Positions 29,704-38,915 of a stretch of 63,877 bases of DNA are shown piece by piece. The position numbers and the translations under genes are program-made. The stretch comes from Dechloromonas aromatica (nom. nud.) (GTDB taxonomy: Bacteria; Pseudomonadota; Gammaproteobacteria; Burkholderiales; Rhodocyclaceae), in contig JAFIHA010000060.1 in NCBI GenBank assembly GCA_017848965.1, forward strand, positions 1-63,877. The letters are read 5' to 3'. The notes under the pieces were generated by a model. It ran no database searches and had not been told where the DNA came from. It saw only the letters and a list, made by a program, of their open reading frames with translations. The first letter of the stretch is position 1. Every line of letters starts with the position of its first letter.

Positions 29704-31515
29704 TTATCGACCGCGAAGAAACAATTTGTCGAGTTCGTCGAGCGACAGCGCGGTCCAGGTCGGCCGGCCGTGGTTGCACTGGCCGGCGCGCTCGGTTTCC
29801 TCCATCTGGCGCAGCAGCGCGTTCATCTCGGGAATCGCCAGTTGGCGGCGGGCGCGCACCGCGCCGTGGCAGGCCATGGTGGCGAGCAGTTCGTTGCGCC
29901 GGGCGGTGGCCAGCTGGCTGATGCCGTGCTCGCGCAGGTCGGCGATCAGTGAGCGCGCCAGCGCCACCGGGTCGCCCGACTGGAGCAGCGCCGGCACGGC
30001 GCGTACGCCGAGCTGGCCGGGGCCGAGCGTGGCAATCCGGAAGCCGAGTTCGGCCAGCGCTTCCGCATGCTCCTCGACCGCCGCGACATCGAGCGGATCG
30101 GCCGAGAACACGGCCGGGATGAGCAGGTTCTGGGTCGCCACCTGGCGGCTGTCGAAGGCGGTCTTCAGCTTTTCGTAGAGGATGCGCTCGTGCGCCGCGT
30201 GCATGTCGACGACGATCAGTCCGCCCGCGTTCTGCGCCAGGATGTAGATGCCGTGCAATTGCGCCAGCGCGTAGCCGAGCGGCGGGCCGTCGCGGTCGAC
30301 CGGCACTTGCGGGCGGAATTGCGGCGCGTCGGCCGCGCTACTGCTGCTAGTCGGCGCCGGGCGCTGGGCGGCCTGGGCGAAGGCCAGGTAGGCCGTGGCA
30401 GCCGGTTCGGCAACGCCGAGGCTGGCCTGGTGGCGCAGCGGTGGCGGGAAGGCGGGGGCGGCCGGCCGCGGCCTGTGCTCCGTAATGAGCGTGGCCGGTC
30501 CCCGGTTTTCGCTGGTCGCGGCTGCCGGCGCCTGGATCGGCGTCGCCAAGGTGCGCTGGATGGCGTGGTAGACAAATTGGTGTACGGCGCGCGAGTCGCG
30601 GAAGCGGACTTCGGTCTTGGCCGGGTGGACGTTGACGTCGACCAGCCCGGGGTCGATCTCGAGGAACAGGCAGACGGCCGGCTGGCGGGCGCCGTGCAGG
30701 ACGTCGCGGTAGGCTTCGCGCAGCGCGTGGCCGATGATCTTGTCGCGCACGAAGCGGCCGTTGACGAAGACGTTCTGGCCGTCTTTGGCTTCGCCGGCGC
30801 GGGTCGGATCGATGGCGAAGCCGGTCAGCGCTATCGGACCGGCGGCGGCGTCGACCGCGCGCGATACCGCGACGAAGTCGTCGCCGACCACTTCGGCGAT
30901 GCGTCGGGCGCGGTCGGCCGGGGCCAGCTGGAACAGGCTGCGGCCGTTGTGCGTCAGGCTGATGGCGACGTCGGGCCGGGTCAGCGCGAGGCGGCGGACG
31001 GCGTCGGCGCAGTGGGCGAACTCGGTGCTTTCCGACTTGAGGAATTTGCGCCGGGCCGGGGTGTTGTAATAGAGGTCGCGCATCTCGACCACGGTGCCAG
31101 CCATCAGCGCCGCCGGCTCGGGTTCGGCACCGTTCTCGCCGCGCAACTTCCAGGCGTGGCCGGCGCCCCTTTCGCGGCTGGTGATGGCGAGTCGGGCGAC
31201 GGCGGCGACCGAGGCCAGCGCCTCGCCGCGGAAGCCGAAGCTGGCGACGCGTTCGAGGTCGTCGAGGCTGGCGATCTTCGAGGTGGCGTGCCGGGTCAGC
31301 GCTAGCGCCAGCTCGTCCCTGGCAATCCCGCAGCCATCGTCGGTGATGCGGATCAGCTTGACGCCGCCTTCCTCCAGGTGCACCTGGATCGCCGTGCTGC
31401 CGGCGTCGAGGCTGTTTTCGAGCAGTTCCTTCAAAACCGAAGCGGGTCTTTCGACGACTTCGCCGGCGGCAATCTGGCTGATCAGGAGGTCGGGGAGGCG
31501 GGCGATCGTGGGCAT
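29704..31515 (-). CDS. mutL: DNA mismatch repair protein MutL (endonuclease type)
   Basis: MutL couples MutS mismatch recognition to strand removal. The 603-residue protein has the N-terminal GHKL ATPase (LLENSLDAGS, DDGCGI, SFGFRGEALASV). A Pro/Ala-rich linker spans about 335-400. The C-terminal domain carries the endonuclease motif DMHAAHERILYE at about 436-447, plus ACHGAVRAR and CNHGRPT. This form nicks DNA itself, as expected in bacteria without MutH. It is divergent from dedA with only 43 bases between the start codons. Confidence 0.97.
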   Translation of the reverse strand: MPTIARLPDLLISQIAAGEVVERPASVLKELLENSLDAGSTAIQVHLEEGGVKLIRITDDGCGIARDELALALTRHATSKIASLDDLERVASFGFRGEALASVAAVARLAITSRERGAGHAWKLRGENGAEPEPAALMAGTVVEMRDLYYNTPARRKFLKSESTEFAHCADAVRRLALTRPDVAISLTHNGRSLFQLAPADRARRIAEVVGDDFVAVSRAVDAAAGPIALTGFAIDPTRAGEAKDGQNVFVNGRFVRDKIIGHALREAYRDVLHGARQPAVCLFLEIDPGLVDVNVHPAKTEVRFRDSRAVHQFVYHAIQRTLATPIQAPAAATSENRGPATLITEHRPRPAAPAFPPPLRHQASLGVAEPAATAYLAFAQAAQRPAPTSSSSAADAPQFRPQVPVDRDGPPLGYALAQLHGIYILAQNAGGLIVVDMHAAHERILYEKLKTAFDSRQVATQNLLIPAVFSADPLDVAAVEEHAEALAELGFRIATLGPGQLGVRAVPALLQSGDPVALARSLIADLREHGISQLATARRNELLATMACHGAVRARRQLAIPEMNALLRQMEETERAGQCNHGRPTWTALSLDELDKLFLRGR

Positions 31516-31523
31516 GCCCGGAT

Positions 31524-31529
31524 TATAAT
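31524..31529 (+). promoter_or_regulatory. -10 box of the dedA operon
   Basis: A perfect TATAAT sits 29 bases upstream of the DedA ATG, in the 43-base gap shared with mutL. The expected -35 would fall inside the first codons of mutL and shows no strong TTGACA match. It is a likely promoter for the six-gene run that follows. Confidence 0.5.
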
Positions 31530-31558
31530 GCCGCCTCGTTCAAAGACCGGCCCTGCGC

Positions 31559-32203
31559 ATGGAACTGCTCACCCAATTCATCGACATCGTCCTCCACCTC
31601 GACGTTCACCTCGCCCTCCTGGTCCAGCAGTATGGCCTGTGGATCTACGCCATCCTGTTCTTCATCATCTTCGCCGAGACCGGTTTCGTCGTCTTTCCCT
31701 TCCTGCCCGGCGATTCGCTGCTCTTCGTTGCCGGGGCACTGGCCGCGCTCGGCCAGGGCGGCATGGACATCACCACCCTGTGCGCCGTCCTGCTCGCCGC
31801 CGCGGTACTCGGCAACACGGTGAATTACCAGATCGGCCGCTTCCTCGGGCCGAAGGTCTTCCACTGGGAAAACTCGCGCATCTTCAACAAGGCGGCGCTG
31901 CAGAAAACGCACGCCTTCTACGAGCTGCACGGCGGCAAGACCCTGATCATCTCGCGCTTCCTGCCGCTGTTCCGTACCTTCGCGCCCTTCGTCGCCGGCA
32001 TCGGCGCGATGTCCTGGGCCAAATTCACCTTCTTCAACCTGATCGGTGCCGCCGCCTGGGTGCTGTCGCTGTGCCTGGCCGGCTACTGGCTCGGCAACCT
32101 GCCCTGGGTCAAGCAGAACCTGTCGCTGCTGATCCTCGCCATCATCGCCGTCTCGCTGCTGCCGGCGGCGATCGGCTACCTGCAGCACCGGCGGAGCGCC
32201 TGA
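31559..32203 (+). CDS. DedA family inner-membrane protein
   Basis: This 214-residue polytopic protein of the DedA/Tvp38 family is related to scramblase-type lipid flippases. Typical motifs are FAETGFVVFPFLPGD near residue 38, the acidic/Gly segment, and SRFLPLFRTFAPFVAGIGAM (about 136-155) with the conserved Arg residues. Family members in E. coli affect undecaprenyl phosphate and phospholipid recycling and membrane potential. It leads a tightly packed six-gene run. Its stop overlaps the next start by one base. Confidence 0.93.
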   Translation: MELLTQFIDIVLHLDVHLALLVQQYGLWIYAILFFIIFAETGFVVFPFLPGDSLLFVAGALAALGQGGMDITTLCAVLLAAAVLGNTVNYQIGRFLGPKVFHWENSRIFNKAALQKTHAFYELHGGKTLIISRFLPLFRTFAPFVAGIGAMSWAKFTFFNLIGAAAWVLSLCLAGYWLGNLPWVKQNLSLLILAIIAVSLLPAAIGYLQHRRSA

Positions 32204-32904
32204 TGCGCTGGCTGATCGTCGTCGTCCTCGCGCTGTCGCAGCTCGCCTGCGCGACCAAGCTGGGGCGCGACGGTCGTACCGAGACGACGGTCAATGCCCG
32301 CTACCTGTTGAAGACCGAGGTCGACCGTATCACCGACACCAGCCGGCGCGAGGTCGTCACCGGCCTGCTGACGATCGCCGACAAGCTGTACAAGCGCAAT
32401 CCGCGCGAATGGAAGCAGGCCGGCGCGGCCAGCCGCGAGGCGGCGGTGCAGCGCCTGCGCCAGCGGGTCAGCGCCGACTGGCCGGAATTGCGCGGTCAGC
32501 GCGAGCGCCTGGCGGCGAACCTGGCCTTTGCCGAGGACTTTGCCGGCGACCGCGTGGCGGCGCTGATGTTCGGGCTGCTCACCATGGTCGATGCCGCTTA
32601 CGAGCATAAGGACGATTTCTACGTCCTCGACAGCCTGGACGAGACCAAGCTGCACAACGCCGCGCGCAATATGGAAATCGCCATCTGGAAGCTGGGCCAC
32701 GACCACCGGGCCAGCGGCGAGTTCTTCCTCCTGTCCAACGAACTCGACCCCGGCAACCGCAACATCTCCTTCGAGCGCGAATTCGGCCGCATCATCGGCC
32801 TGCTCGACTTCATGGCGCAGATCGTCGCCGACCGCAACGGCCGCACGCTGTCGCGGGTCACCCAGTCGCTGGCGACCGCCATTTTTCTTCCCGTAGGTCT
32901 CTGA
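32203..32904 (+). CDS. probable exported protein of unknown function
   Basis: This 233-residue protein has an N-terminal signal (MRWLIVVVLALSQLAC) with a Cys at position 16 that could be lipidated, although the -3 residue (Gln) departs from the usual lipobox Leu. The mature part is helical and charged, with no recognised domain. Segments such as YLLKTEVDRITDTSRREV and AARNMEIAIWKLGHDHRASGEFFLLSNEL look conserved. It lies between dedA (one-base overlap) and purN (two-base gap). An envelope role is inferred from the signal only. Confidence 0.7.
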   Translation: MRWLIVVVLALSQLACATKLGRDGRTETTVNARYLLKTEVDRITDTSRREVVTGLLTIADKLYKRNPREWKQAGAASREAAVQRLRQRVSADWPELRGQRERLAANLAFAEDFAGDRVAALMFGLLTMVDAAYEHKDDFYVLDSLDETKLHNAARNMEIAIWKLGHDHRASGEFFLLSNELDPGNRNISFEREFGRIIGLLDFMAQIVADRNGRTLSRVTQSLATAIFLPVGL

Positions 32905-32906
32905 AC

Positions 32907-33554
32907 ATGAAAAAGATCGTCATCCTGATTTCCGGCCGCGGCAGCAACATGGAAGCGCTGATCGCCGAACGCGACGGCGGCCGCCTGCCGGTCGACATCG
33001 CCGCCGTGATCAGCAACCGGCCGGCCGCCCAGGGGCTGGAAACCGCCGCCGCCGCCGGCATCGCCACCCGCTGCCTCGATCACAAGGCCTACGCCGGGCG
33101 CGACGAGTTCGATGCCGCGCTCGCCGCCTGCATCGACGAATTCGCGCCCGACCTGGTGATCCTCGCCGGCTTCATGCGCATCCTGACGCCGGACTTCGTG
33201 CGTCACTACGAAGGTCGCCTGCTCAACATCCATCCCTCGCTGCTGCCGTCCTTCCCCGGTCTGCACACGCACCAGCGGGCGCTCGACGAAGGGGTGCGCA
33301 TCCACGGCTGCACGGTGCACTTCGTCACCGCCGAACTCGACCACGGGCCAGTCGTCATCCAGGCCGCGGTGCCGGTGGTCGACGGCGACGACGAAGCGAG
33401 CCTGGCGGCGCGCGTGCTGCGCCAGGAACACCGTATCTACCCGCAGGCCGTGCGCTGGCTCGCCGAGGGCCGGGCGCGCCTGGTCGACGGTCGGGTCGTG
33501 TGCGATGCCTCGCTGATTGACGACGCGGTATTGATCGCTCCCAGCCCGCGCTGA
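32907..33554 (+). CDS. purN: Phosphoribosylglycinamide formyltransferase
   Basis: PurN transfers a formyl group from 10-formyl-tetrahydrofolate to GAR in the third step of purine synthesis. The 215-residue protein begins with the nucleotide-binding loop ILISGRGSNMEALI. It carries the catalytic Asn and His in LLNIHPSLLPSFPG and the catalytic Asp in AELDHGPVV. The start lies two bases after the upstream gene's stop, so it is translated within the dedA run. purM of the same pathway is 13.5 kb upstream. Confidence 0.97.
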   Translation: MKKIVILISGRGSNMEALIAERDGGRLPVDIAAVISNRPAAQGLETAAAAGIATRCLDHKAYAGRDEFDAALAACIDEFAPDLVILAGFMRILTPDFVRHYEGRLLNIHPSLLPSFPGLHTHQRALDEGVRIHGCTVHFVTAELDHGPVVIQAAVPVVDGDDEASLAARVLRQEHRIYPQAVRWLAEGRARLVDGRVVCDASLIDDAVLIAPSPR

Positions 33555-33560
33555 TCAGGG

Positions 33561-34553
33561 ATGCGCTACATCCTGGTCGTCGCCGTCGCCTTGTCCGTGC
33601 TGGTGCACGCCCTGGCCTTGTTCGGCTTCGACTTCGGGATGTTCGGCGAAGTGCCGGAAACGGCGCCGTTGCAGGCCGAGTTGCGACGCCTGCCGCCGCC
33701 TGCCCCGCCACCCGCGCAGCCGGCACCGCCGCCGCCCGCGGCGAAGAAACCCAAGCTGCCGACCCCGGCGCCGGCCAGCGCGCCGCCGCCGCTTGTGCCG
33801 CCCAGCAGTGCGCCGGAAGACGCCTTGACGCCGGGCGAACTGCTGCCGCCCGAGGTGGCATCGGCGCCGGAACCGCCGGCTCCTGCCGTAACACCGCCGG
33901 CGGCGCCGGTGCTGGCCGGCAGCGGCCGGCTCGCCTTCGTCGTTGTCAAGGATACGCTCGGCATGCAGATCGGCCGCGCCGAGCACCGCTGGGAGTTTAC
34001 CGGCGACGGCACTTACCGCCTGCAGGCGATGATCGAGACCAGCGGTCTGGCCGCGCTGTTCAAGCCGCTACGCCAGGAGCACGAGAGCCGTGGCCGGCTG
34101 GGGCCGGGCGGTCTGCAACCGGAAAGTTTCCGCGTCCTGCGCAACGGCGTGTCGCGCGGCGAGGACGCCGATTTCGACTGGGCGACGCGCCAGGTCCGGC
34201 TGCAGCGCGATGGCAGCGTGCAGTCGGTGGCCAGCGGCAGCCAGGACCTGCTGTCGCTCAACTACCAGCTGGCCTACCTGGCGGCGCCGGAAAACGGAAG
34301 CACGATCGGCGTCGTCACCGGCCGCAAGTACCAGCCCTACAGCCTCGATGCCTTCGGGGAAGAAACCATAGAAACGCCGGCCGGCAGTTTCCGCACCCTG
34401 CACCTGCGGGCTGCCGGCGACACCATCACCGAAATCTGGATCGCCCTCGACCGCTGGCGACTCCCGGTTAAAATCCGCTTCACCGACAAGAAGGGCGACA
34501 GTTACGAATTGCGCGCCACCGAGATAGATATTGCCGAGGCCGAACCGCAGTGA
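33561..34553 (+). CDS. DUF3108 domain protein with a TonB-like proline-rich linker
   Basis: This 330-residue envelope protein has an N-terminal membrane anchor (ILVVAVALSVLVHALALFGF) and a long Pro/Ala linker (about 35-115) like that of TonB. A C-terminal DUF3108 beta-rich domain (about 118-325) includes SGRLAFVVVKDTLG and YELRATEI. DUF3108 proteins are thought to be periplasmic or outer-membrane-associated, but no function is known. It is not a TonB, since the TonB C-terminal fold is missing. It is followed by an rsmB-like gene with a four-base overlap. Confidence 0.85.
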   Translation: MRYILVVAVALSVLVHALALFGFDFGMFGEVPETAPLQAELRRLPPPAPPPAQPAPPPPAAKKPKLPTPAPASAPPPLVPPSSAPEDALTPGELLPPEVASAPEPPAPAVTPPAAPVLAGSGRLAFVVVKDTLGMQIGRAEHRWEFTGDGTYRLQAMIETSGLAALFKPLRQEHESRGRLGPGGLQPESFRVLRNGVSRGEDADFDWATRQVRLQRDGSVQSVASGSQDLLSLNYQLAYLAAPENGSTIGVVTGRKYQPYSLDAFGEETIETPAGSFRTLHLRAAGDTITEIWIALDRWRLPVKIRFTDKKGDSYELRATEIDIAEAEPQ

Positions 34554-35818
34554 CCACGAAAGCCCGTTTCACACCCGCCCTGTTTGCTCACGCCGAACAC
34601 CTGCTCGGCCAGTTGTTGCGCTTCGACCATCCGGCCGACGCCGTCGTCTCGCATTACTTTCGCGAGCACCGCCAACTCGGTCACGCCGACCGCGCCTTCG
34701 TCGCCGAGACGGTGTTCGCCTTCCTGCGCCGCCGGCGCAGCCTGGACGCGCGCTGCGGCGAACGTCCGGACAACCGGCAGCGCCTGCTGGCGACGCTGGC
34801 CGTCGCCCGCGGCTGGAGCCAGCGCGAGCTGGCGCCGGTGCTGAAGGCGAGTGAGGAGGCCTGGCTGGCCGGCGTCAAGGCGGTGCGCGACGACGACCTG
34901 CCGCCGGCGGTGCGCTGCGACTTGCCGGACTGGTTGTACGAGCGCCTGCTGGCGCAGTACAGCGACGAGGAAATCCGCGCCCTGGCCGCCGCCCTCAACC
35001 GGCCGGCGCCGCTCGACCTGCGCGTCAACACCCTGAAGATCGACCGCGAGCGCTTGCTCGCCCGGCTCGCCGGCGACGGCATCGGCGCCGCGCCCGGGCG
35101 CTGGTCGCCGCTCGCCGTGCGCCTGCGCGACAAGCCGGCGCTGGCGAAAAACCCGGCCTTCCTCGATGGCAGTTTCGAGGTCCAGGACGAGGGCAGCCAG
35201 TTGCTCGGCCTGCTGCTCGAAGCGCGGCGCGGCGAGATGGTCGTCGATTTCTGTGCCGGTGCCGGCGGCAAGACGCTGCTGCTCGGCGCACAGATGAAGA
35301 ACACCGGTCGTCTCTACGCCTTCGACGTTTCCGACAAGCGGCTCGCCAACCTGAAGCCGCGCCTGGCGCGTTCCGGGCTGTCCAACGTCCATCCGGTGCG
35401 CATAGAGCACGAGCGCGACCTCAAGGTCAAGCGCCTGGCCGGCAAGGCCGACCGCGTGCTGGTCGATGCGCCCTGTTCCGGGCTCGGCACGCTACGCCGC
35501 AATCCCGACCTGAAATGGCGTCAGGACGCCGGCGCGGTCGCCGAACTGACCGCCAAGCAGGCGGCCATCCTGGCCTCGGCGGCGACCCTGGTGCGCCCCG
35601 GCGGGCGCCTGGTGTACGCGACCTGCAGCCTGCTGCGCGAGGAAAATGCGGCGGTGGTCGAGGCCTTCCTCGCCGCTCATCCCGGCTTCGTCCTGGTGCC
35701 GGCGGACGGCGTGCTGGCCCGCTTCGGCTGCGAGTTGCCCGGTGCCATGCTGCAACTGCTGCCGCAGCAGCACGATACCGACGGCTTCTTCGCCGCCGTC
35801 CTGGAGCGCCAGGCATGA
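34550..35818 (+). CDS. RsmB/NOP family rRNA cytosine methyltransferase
   Basis: This 422-residue SAM-dependent RNA m5C methyltransferase shows an N-terminal NusB-like helical region, the SAM site VVDFCAGAGGKTLLLGA (about 224-240), the motif IV VDAPCSGLGTLRRNPDLKW and the catalytic Cys motif VYATCSLL. The target is likely 16S rRNA, but the exact paralogue (RsmB, RsmF or another) cannot be set from sequence alone. Start is GTG 34550, overlapping the previous stop. Its stop overlaps the mscS start by four bases. Confidence 0.9.
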   Translation: MTTKARFTPALFAHAEHLLGQLLRFDHPADAVVSHYFREHRQLGHADRAFVAETVFAFLRRRRSLDARCGERPDNRQRLLATLAVARGWSQRELAPVLKASEEAWLAGVKAVRDDDLPPAVRCDLPDWLYERLLAQYSDEEIRALAAALNRPAPLDLRVNTLKIDRERLLARLAGDGIGAAPGRWSPLAVRLRDKPALAKNPAFLDGSFEVQDEGSQLLGLLLEARRGEMVVDFCAGAGGKTLLLGAQMKNTGRLYAFDVSDKRLANLKPRLARSGLSNVHPVRIEHERDLKVKRLAGKADRVLVDAPCSGLGTLRRNPDLKWRQDAGAVAELTAKQAAILASAATLVRPGGRLVYATCSLLREENAAVVEAFLAAHPGFVLVPADGVLARFGCELPGAMLQLLPQQHDTDGFFAAVLERQA

Positions 35819-37095
35819 ACGATTCCGGCGTCGCTTTCGGCAGGCTGATCAGCCACCTGCTCGACGATTTCCACGAGCCCAGCTTCGTCTGGCAGGTGGT
35901 GGCCTTGCTGTGCGCGCTTGGCCTGGCCTGGAGCATTGCTCGCTGGTGGCGGGCGGCGCATCCGCCGGAAGCCGGCTGGCACCTGCGCCAGGTCGGCAGC
36001 CGGCTGGCCTTCCCGCTTTCCGGCATGTTGCTGACCGGCGCCGCAATGCTGATCCTCAAGCACTTCTTTCCGGTCACCCTGCTCAAGCTGGCGATGTCGC
36101 TGCTTGCTTCGATGGCGCTCGTGCGTGGCGTCGTCTTCGTCCTGCGCCAGGCCTTTCCCGGCGCCGGCTGGCTGGCCGCCTGGGAAAAGCTGATCGCGAG
36201 CCTGGTCTGGGGCTGGCTGGCGCTCTACATCACCGATCTCGCGCCTTACGTGGTCGATGCGCTGGAGCAGGTCGATTTCACCATCGGCAAGCAGCATCTC
36301 AACCTGTGGCTGATTTTCAGCGGCATCGTCACCGTCTTCCTGACCGTCGTCTTCGCCTTGTGGATCGCCGGCGTCATCGAAGGGCGCCTGATGCGCATGC
36401 AGTCGGTCGACGGCAACCTGCGCATCGTCGGCGTGCGCGTCGCCAAGGCGGTGCTCACCGTGGTCGCCGTGCTCATCAGTCTGTCCTTGGTCGGCATCGA
36501 CATGACGGCGCTCTCGGTATTCACCGGGGCGCTCGGCGTCGGCCTCGGCTTCGGCCTGCAGAAGATCGCCAGCAACTACGTTTCCGGTTTCATCATCCTG
36601 CTCGACCGCTCGATCCGCATCGGCAACATCGTCCAGGTTGGTACCGACAGCGGCACGGTCACCCAGATCACGACCCGCTACACGGTGCTGCGCCATCCCG
36701 GCGGTACCGAATTCATCGTTCCCAACGAAACCCTGATCGGCAGCACGGTACAGAACCAGACCTACTCCGACAACAGCATGCGTTTGTTCACCACGGTTGG
36801 CGTCGCCTACGACAGCGATCTCGAACTGGCGATGCGCCTGATGGTCGAGTGCGCGCAGCGCCAGGAAAGGGTGCTCGCCGATCCGGCACCGAGCGTGCTG
36901 CTGACCCAGTTTGCCGACAGCAGCATCAATCTCGAGTTGGGCTTCTGGGTCGCCGACCCGGAGAACGGCAAGATGAACGTGGTGTCGGCGATCAACCTCG
37001 ACATCTGGCGCTGTTTTCGCGAACACGGCGTGCAGATTCCCTTCCCGCAGCGCGAGGTCCGGCTGCTCGGCGGCGCACCGCAGGGGCTTTCCTGA
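35815..37095 (+). CDS. MscS-type mechanosensitive channel
   Basis: This 426-residue inner-membrane channel has about five N-terminal hydrophobic helices and then the pore helix GALGVGLGFGLQKIASNYVSG (about 240), rich in Gly and Ala as in MscS TM3. The beta domain with VQVGTDSGTVTQITTRYTVLR and a C-terminal vestibule domain follow. It protects cells from hypo-osmotic shock. The longer N-terminus places it with larger MscS homologues rather than the minimal E. coli MscS. It is the last gene of the dedA run. Confidence 0.93.
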   Translation: MNDSGVAFGRLISHLLDDFHEPSFVWQVVALLCALGLAWSIARWWRAAHPPEAGWHLRQVGSRLAFPLSGMLLTGAAMLILKHFFPVTLLKLAMSLLASMALVRGVVFVLRQAFPGAGWLAAWEKLIASLVWGWLALYITDLAPYVVDALEQVDFTIGKQHLNLWLIFSGIVTVFLTVVFALWIAGVIEGRLMRMQSVDGNLRIVGVRVAKAVLTVVAVLISLSLVGIDMTALSVFTGALGVGLGFGLQKIASNYVSGFIILLDRSIRIGNIVQVGTDSGTVTQITTRYTVLRHPGGTEFIVPNETLIGSTVQNQTYSDNSMRLFTTVGVAYDSDLELAMRLMVECAQRQERVLADPAPSVLLTQFADSSINLELGFWVADPENGKMNVVSAINLDIWRCFREHGVQIPFPQREVRLLGGAPQGLS

Positions 37096-37132
37096 AGTTC
37101 TTGGTTCATGCTTTTGGCGTGAAGCAATGTCG

Positions 37133-37161
37133 TTGACATTGCTGGTGGCGCGGCCTATTTT
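37133..37161 (+). promoter_or_regulatory. strong sigma-70 promoter
   Basis: TTGACA (37133-37138) and TATTTT (37156-37161) are separated by exactly 17 bases. The -35 is a perfect match and the -10 matches at four of six positions. Transcription would start near 37168, about 35 bases before the ATG at 37203. It separates the following two-gene unit from the dedA run. Confidence 0.75.
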
Positions 37162-37202
37162 GCCTGGCTATGCAAGGAAGCAGGTGGAAAGGCGGGCGAT
37201 CG

Positions 37203-37742
37203 ATGAAGGCAGCAAATATTCTGGCCGGTATCCTGGCTGCCCTGGCGGCATCGGCCGACGCGGCGCAGCAGGAAGATACCGCGGGCGCCGCCCCGCCTCT
37301 GGTTGAAATCGCCGAAGCGCGTTGGGCTTCCGCGGTCGATCCCGGATCGCGGCAGCCGGCCGTCCTCCTCAACGACGCCCGGGCGCGCCGACCGCTGGTA
37401 CTGTGGATGCGGATCCGGGCCAGCGAGGCGGCGCTCGCTCGCCTCGAACAGGCGGGGCGCCTGCCGATCCGCCACCGCTGGTTCCGCGACAGCTTTGCCG
37501 GCGTGCAGGCCGAGGGGCAGACCGAAATGACCGATTCGATCGCCCTCAGCGCCGGCAGTCGCGAACTGCTCGCCGCGCTGCGCCAGGAAGTCAGCGCGCG
37601 CGGTCATTTCGACTGGCGGACCTGGAGCGCCAAGGCGCGCCCCGGTCCCGGCCGCTGGAGCGTCGCCGTCGTCTATGCCGACCATACGCCGGTCCTGTGC
37701 GACGGCGGCAAGCCCTGTCGCTACTCGATCACGGTGAAATGA
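37203..37742 (+). CDS. exported DUF2914-like protein
   Basis: This 179-residue protein has a signal peptide (MKAANILAGILAALAASADA) and a mature domain that recalls DUF2914. It carries a central RRPLVLWMRI strand and the C-terminal PGRWSVAVVYADHTPVLC segment. DUF2914 domains are periplasmic beta-sandwiches found in diverse membrane proteins, without a known role. The DUF2914 assignment is my reading of short motifs and could be wrong. The ATG at 37203 is preceded by AAGGCGGG. It lies one base before the next gene and behind its own strong promoter. Confidence 0.65.
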   Translation: MKAANILAGILAALAASADAAQQEDTAGAAPPLVEIAEARWASAVDPGSRQPAVLLNDARARRPLVLWMRIRASEAALARLEQAGRLPIRHRWFRDSFAGVQAEGQTEMTDSIALSAGSRELLAALRQEVSARGHFDWRTWSAKARPGPGRWSVAVVYADHTPVLCDGGKPCRYSITVK

Positions 37743-37743
37743 C

Positions 37744-38805
37744 ATGGAGCCGACCCCGCAAGCCAACCCGGTACTGCGCCGCGCCATCGCCGAAGCCGAC
37801 CTGTTGCTCGCCTACGCCGCCGAGAACGGCATCGAACTCGACGACGGCGTACTGGCCACCATCGTCGGTGCCCGACAACTGCCGGATGTGGCTGCCGATG
37901 CGACGGCGGTGGCGGCGACGACGAAATTCTGGGAGGCCTACGGCAGTCTGGCCCGTGCCGTGCAGCCGGTCAGCTCGGACAGTATCGAGGCGACGATGAG
38001 CCGCCAGGGGCGGCGTGGTTTCGCTGGCCGGCTGCTCGACCGCCTGTTCGGCCCCAAGCTGACGACGCTGGCCGAGCGCAGCATCTACCGCTTCTCGCTC
38101 GCTTCCTTCGTCGTGCTCGTCCTGTTGCTGGTGGTGCAGATGTACTGGGTGATCGGCAACCGTCTCGAAGCCCAGGCGGCGCAACTGGTCGCCGACGCGG
38201 AGCGGGTCGGCGAACGGCTGGCGACGCTGAACAAGGCGCAGCTCGCCGATGACGATCGGGAACTGCTGAAGCTTGAGGCGGCCGGCGAGCAACTCAACCT
38301 CGATCTGGCGATCCGCGTCGCCGCCCTCGAACAGTGGAACGACATCTGGCGCGCGCTGGTGCCCGGTATTGCGCGCCGCAGTGCGGCGCTCGACGAGACC
38401 GCCGGCAGTCCCAGTCCCTTCTCGACGATGCGCAAGGCCCGGCTGGAGGCCAGTCTGGCCAAGGAGTGCGTCGAACTCTACCTGCTGCCGCTGCTCTACG
38501 GCCTGCTCGGCAGTTGCCTGCACGTGCTGCGCACGCTGGCGGCCGGCATCGAGCGCCGTACCCACGTCGCCGGCCGCCTCTATCAGGTGCGTATCTATAC
38601 CGGTGGGCTGACCGGGCTGGTCATCGCCTGGTTCGGTGTCGGCGGCGACGCGACCAGTCCGCTCGCCTCGCTGACCCCGTTCGCGCTGGCTTTCCTTGCC
38701 GGCTACAGCGTTGAACTGCTGTTCGCCTTCATGGACCGTCTGGTGTCGGCATTCGTCGGGCGCAGCGAGGCCCTGCCGGGGTCTGGTGGCGGCGCTGCGA
38801 AGTAG
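37744..38805 (+). CDS. membrane protein of unknown function
   Basis: This 353-residue protein has one central transmembrane helix (around FSLASFVVLVLLLVVQMYWVI, about 118-138). A long helical, coiled-coil-prone region (about 140-235) follows, then two or three C-terminal helices (YLLPLLYGLLGSCLHVL, GLTGLVIAWFGV, LTPFALAFLAGYSVELLFAFM). The N-terminal 115 residues are soluble and helical. I do not recognise a family. It is cotranscribed with the exported protein before it (one-base gap), so the pair probably forms an envelope unit. Confidence 0.7.
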   Translation: MEPTPQANPVLRRAIAEADLLLAYAAENGIELDDGVLATIVGARQLPDVAADATAVAATTKFWEAYGSLARAVQPVSSDSIEATMSRQGRRGFAGRLLDRLFGPKLTTLAERSIYRFSLASFVVLVLLLVVQMYWVIGNRLEAQAAQLVADAERVGERLATLNKAQLADDDRELLKLEAAGEQLNLDLAIRVAALEQWNDIWRALVPGIARRSAALDETAGSPSPFSTMRKARLEASLAKECVELYLLPLLYGLLGSCLHVLRTLAAGIERRTHVAGRLYQVRIYTGGLTGLVIAWFGVGGDATSPLASLTPFALAFLAGYSVELLFAFMDRLVSAFVGRSEALPGSGGGAAK

Positions 38806-38915
38806 ATCGTGGTTCGCAGTTTTTTACAATGTAAATGGATTGTGTTGTTAGTACCAACGGCATATACTCCCCGTAGCACATTGATCTATCTGGACTTTTT
38901 ATGCTGGCTGGGACG

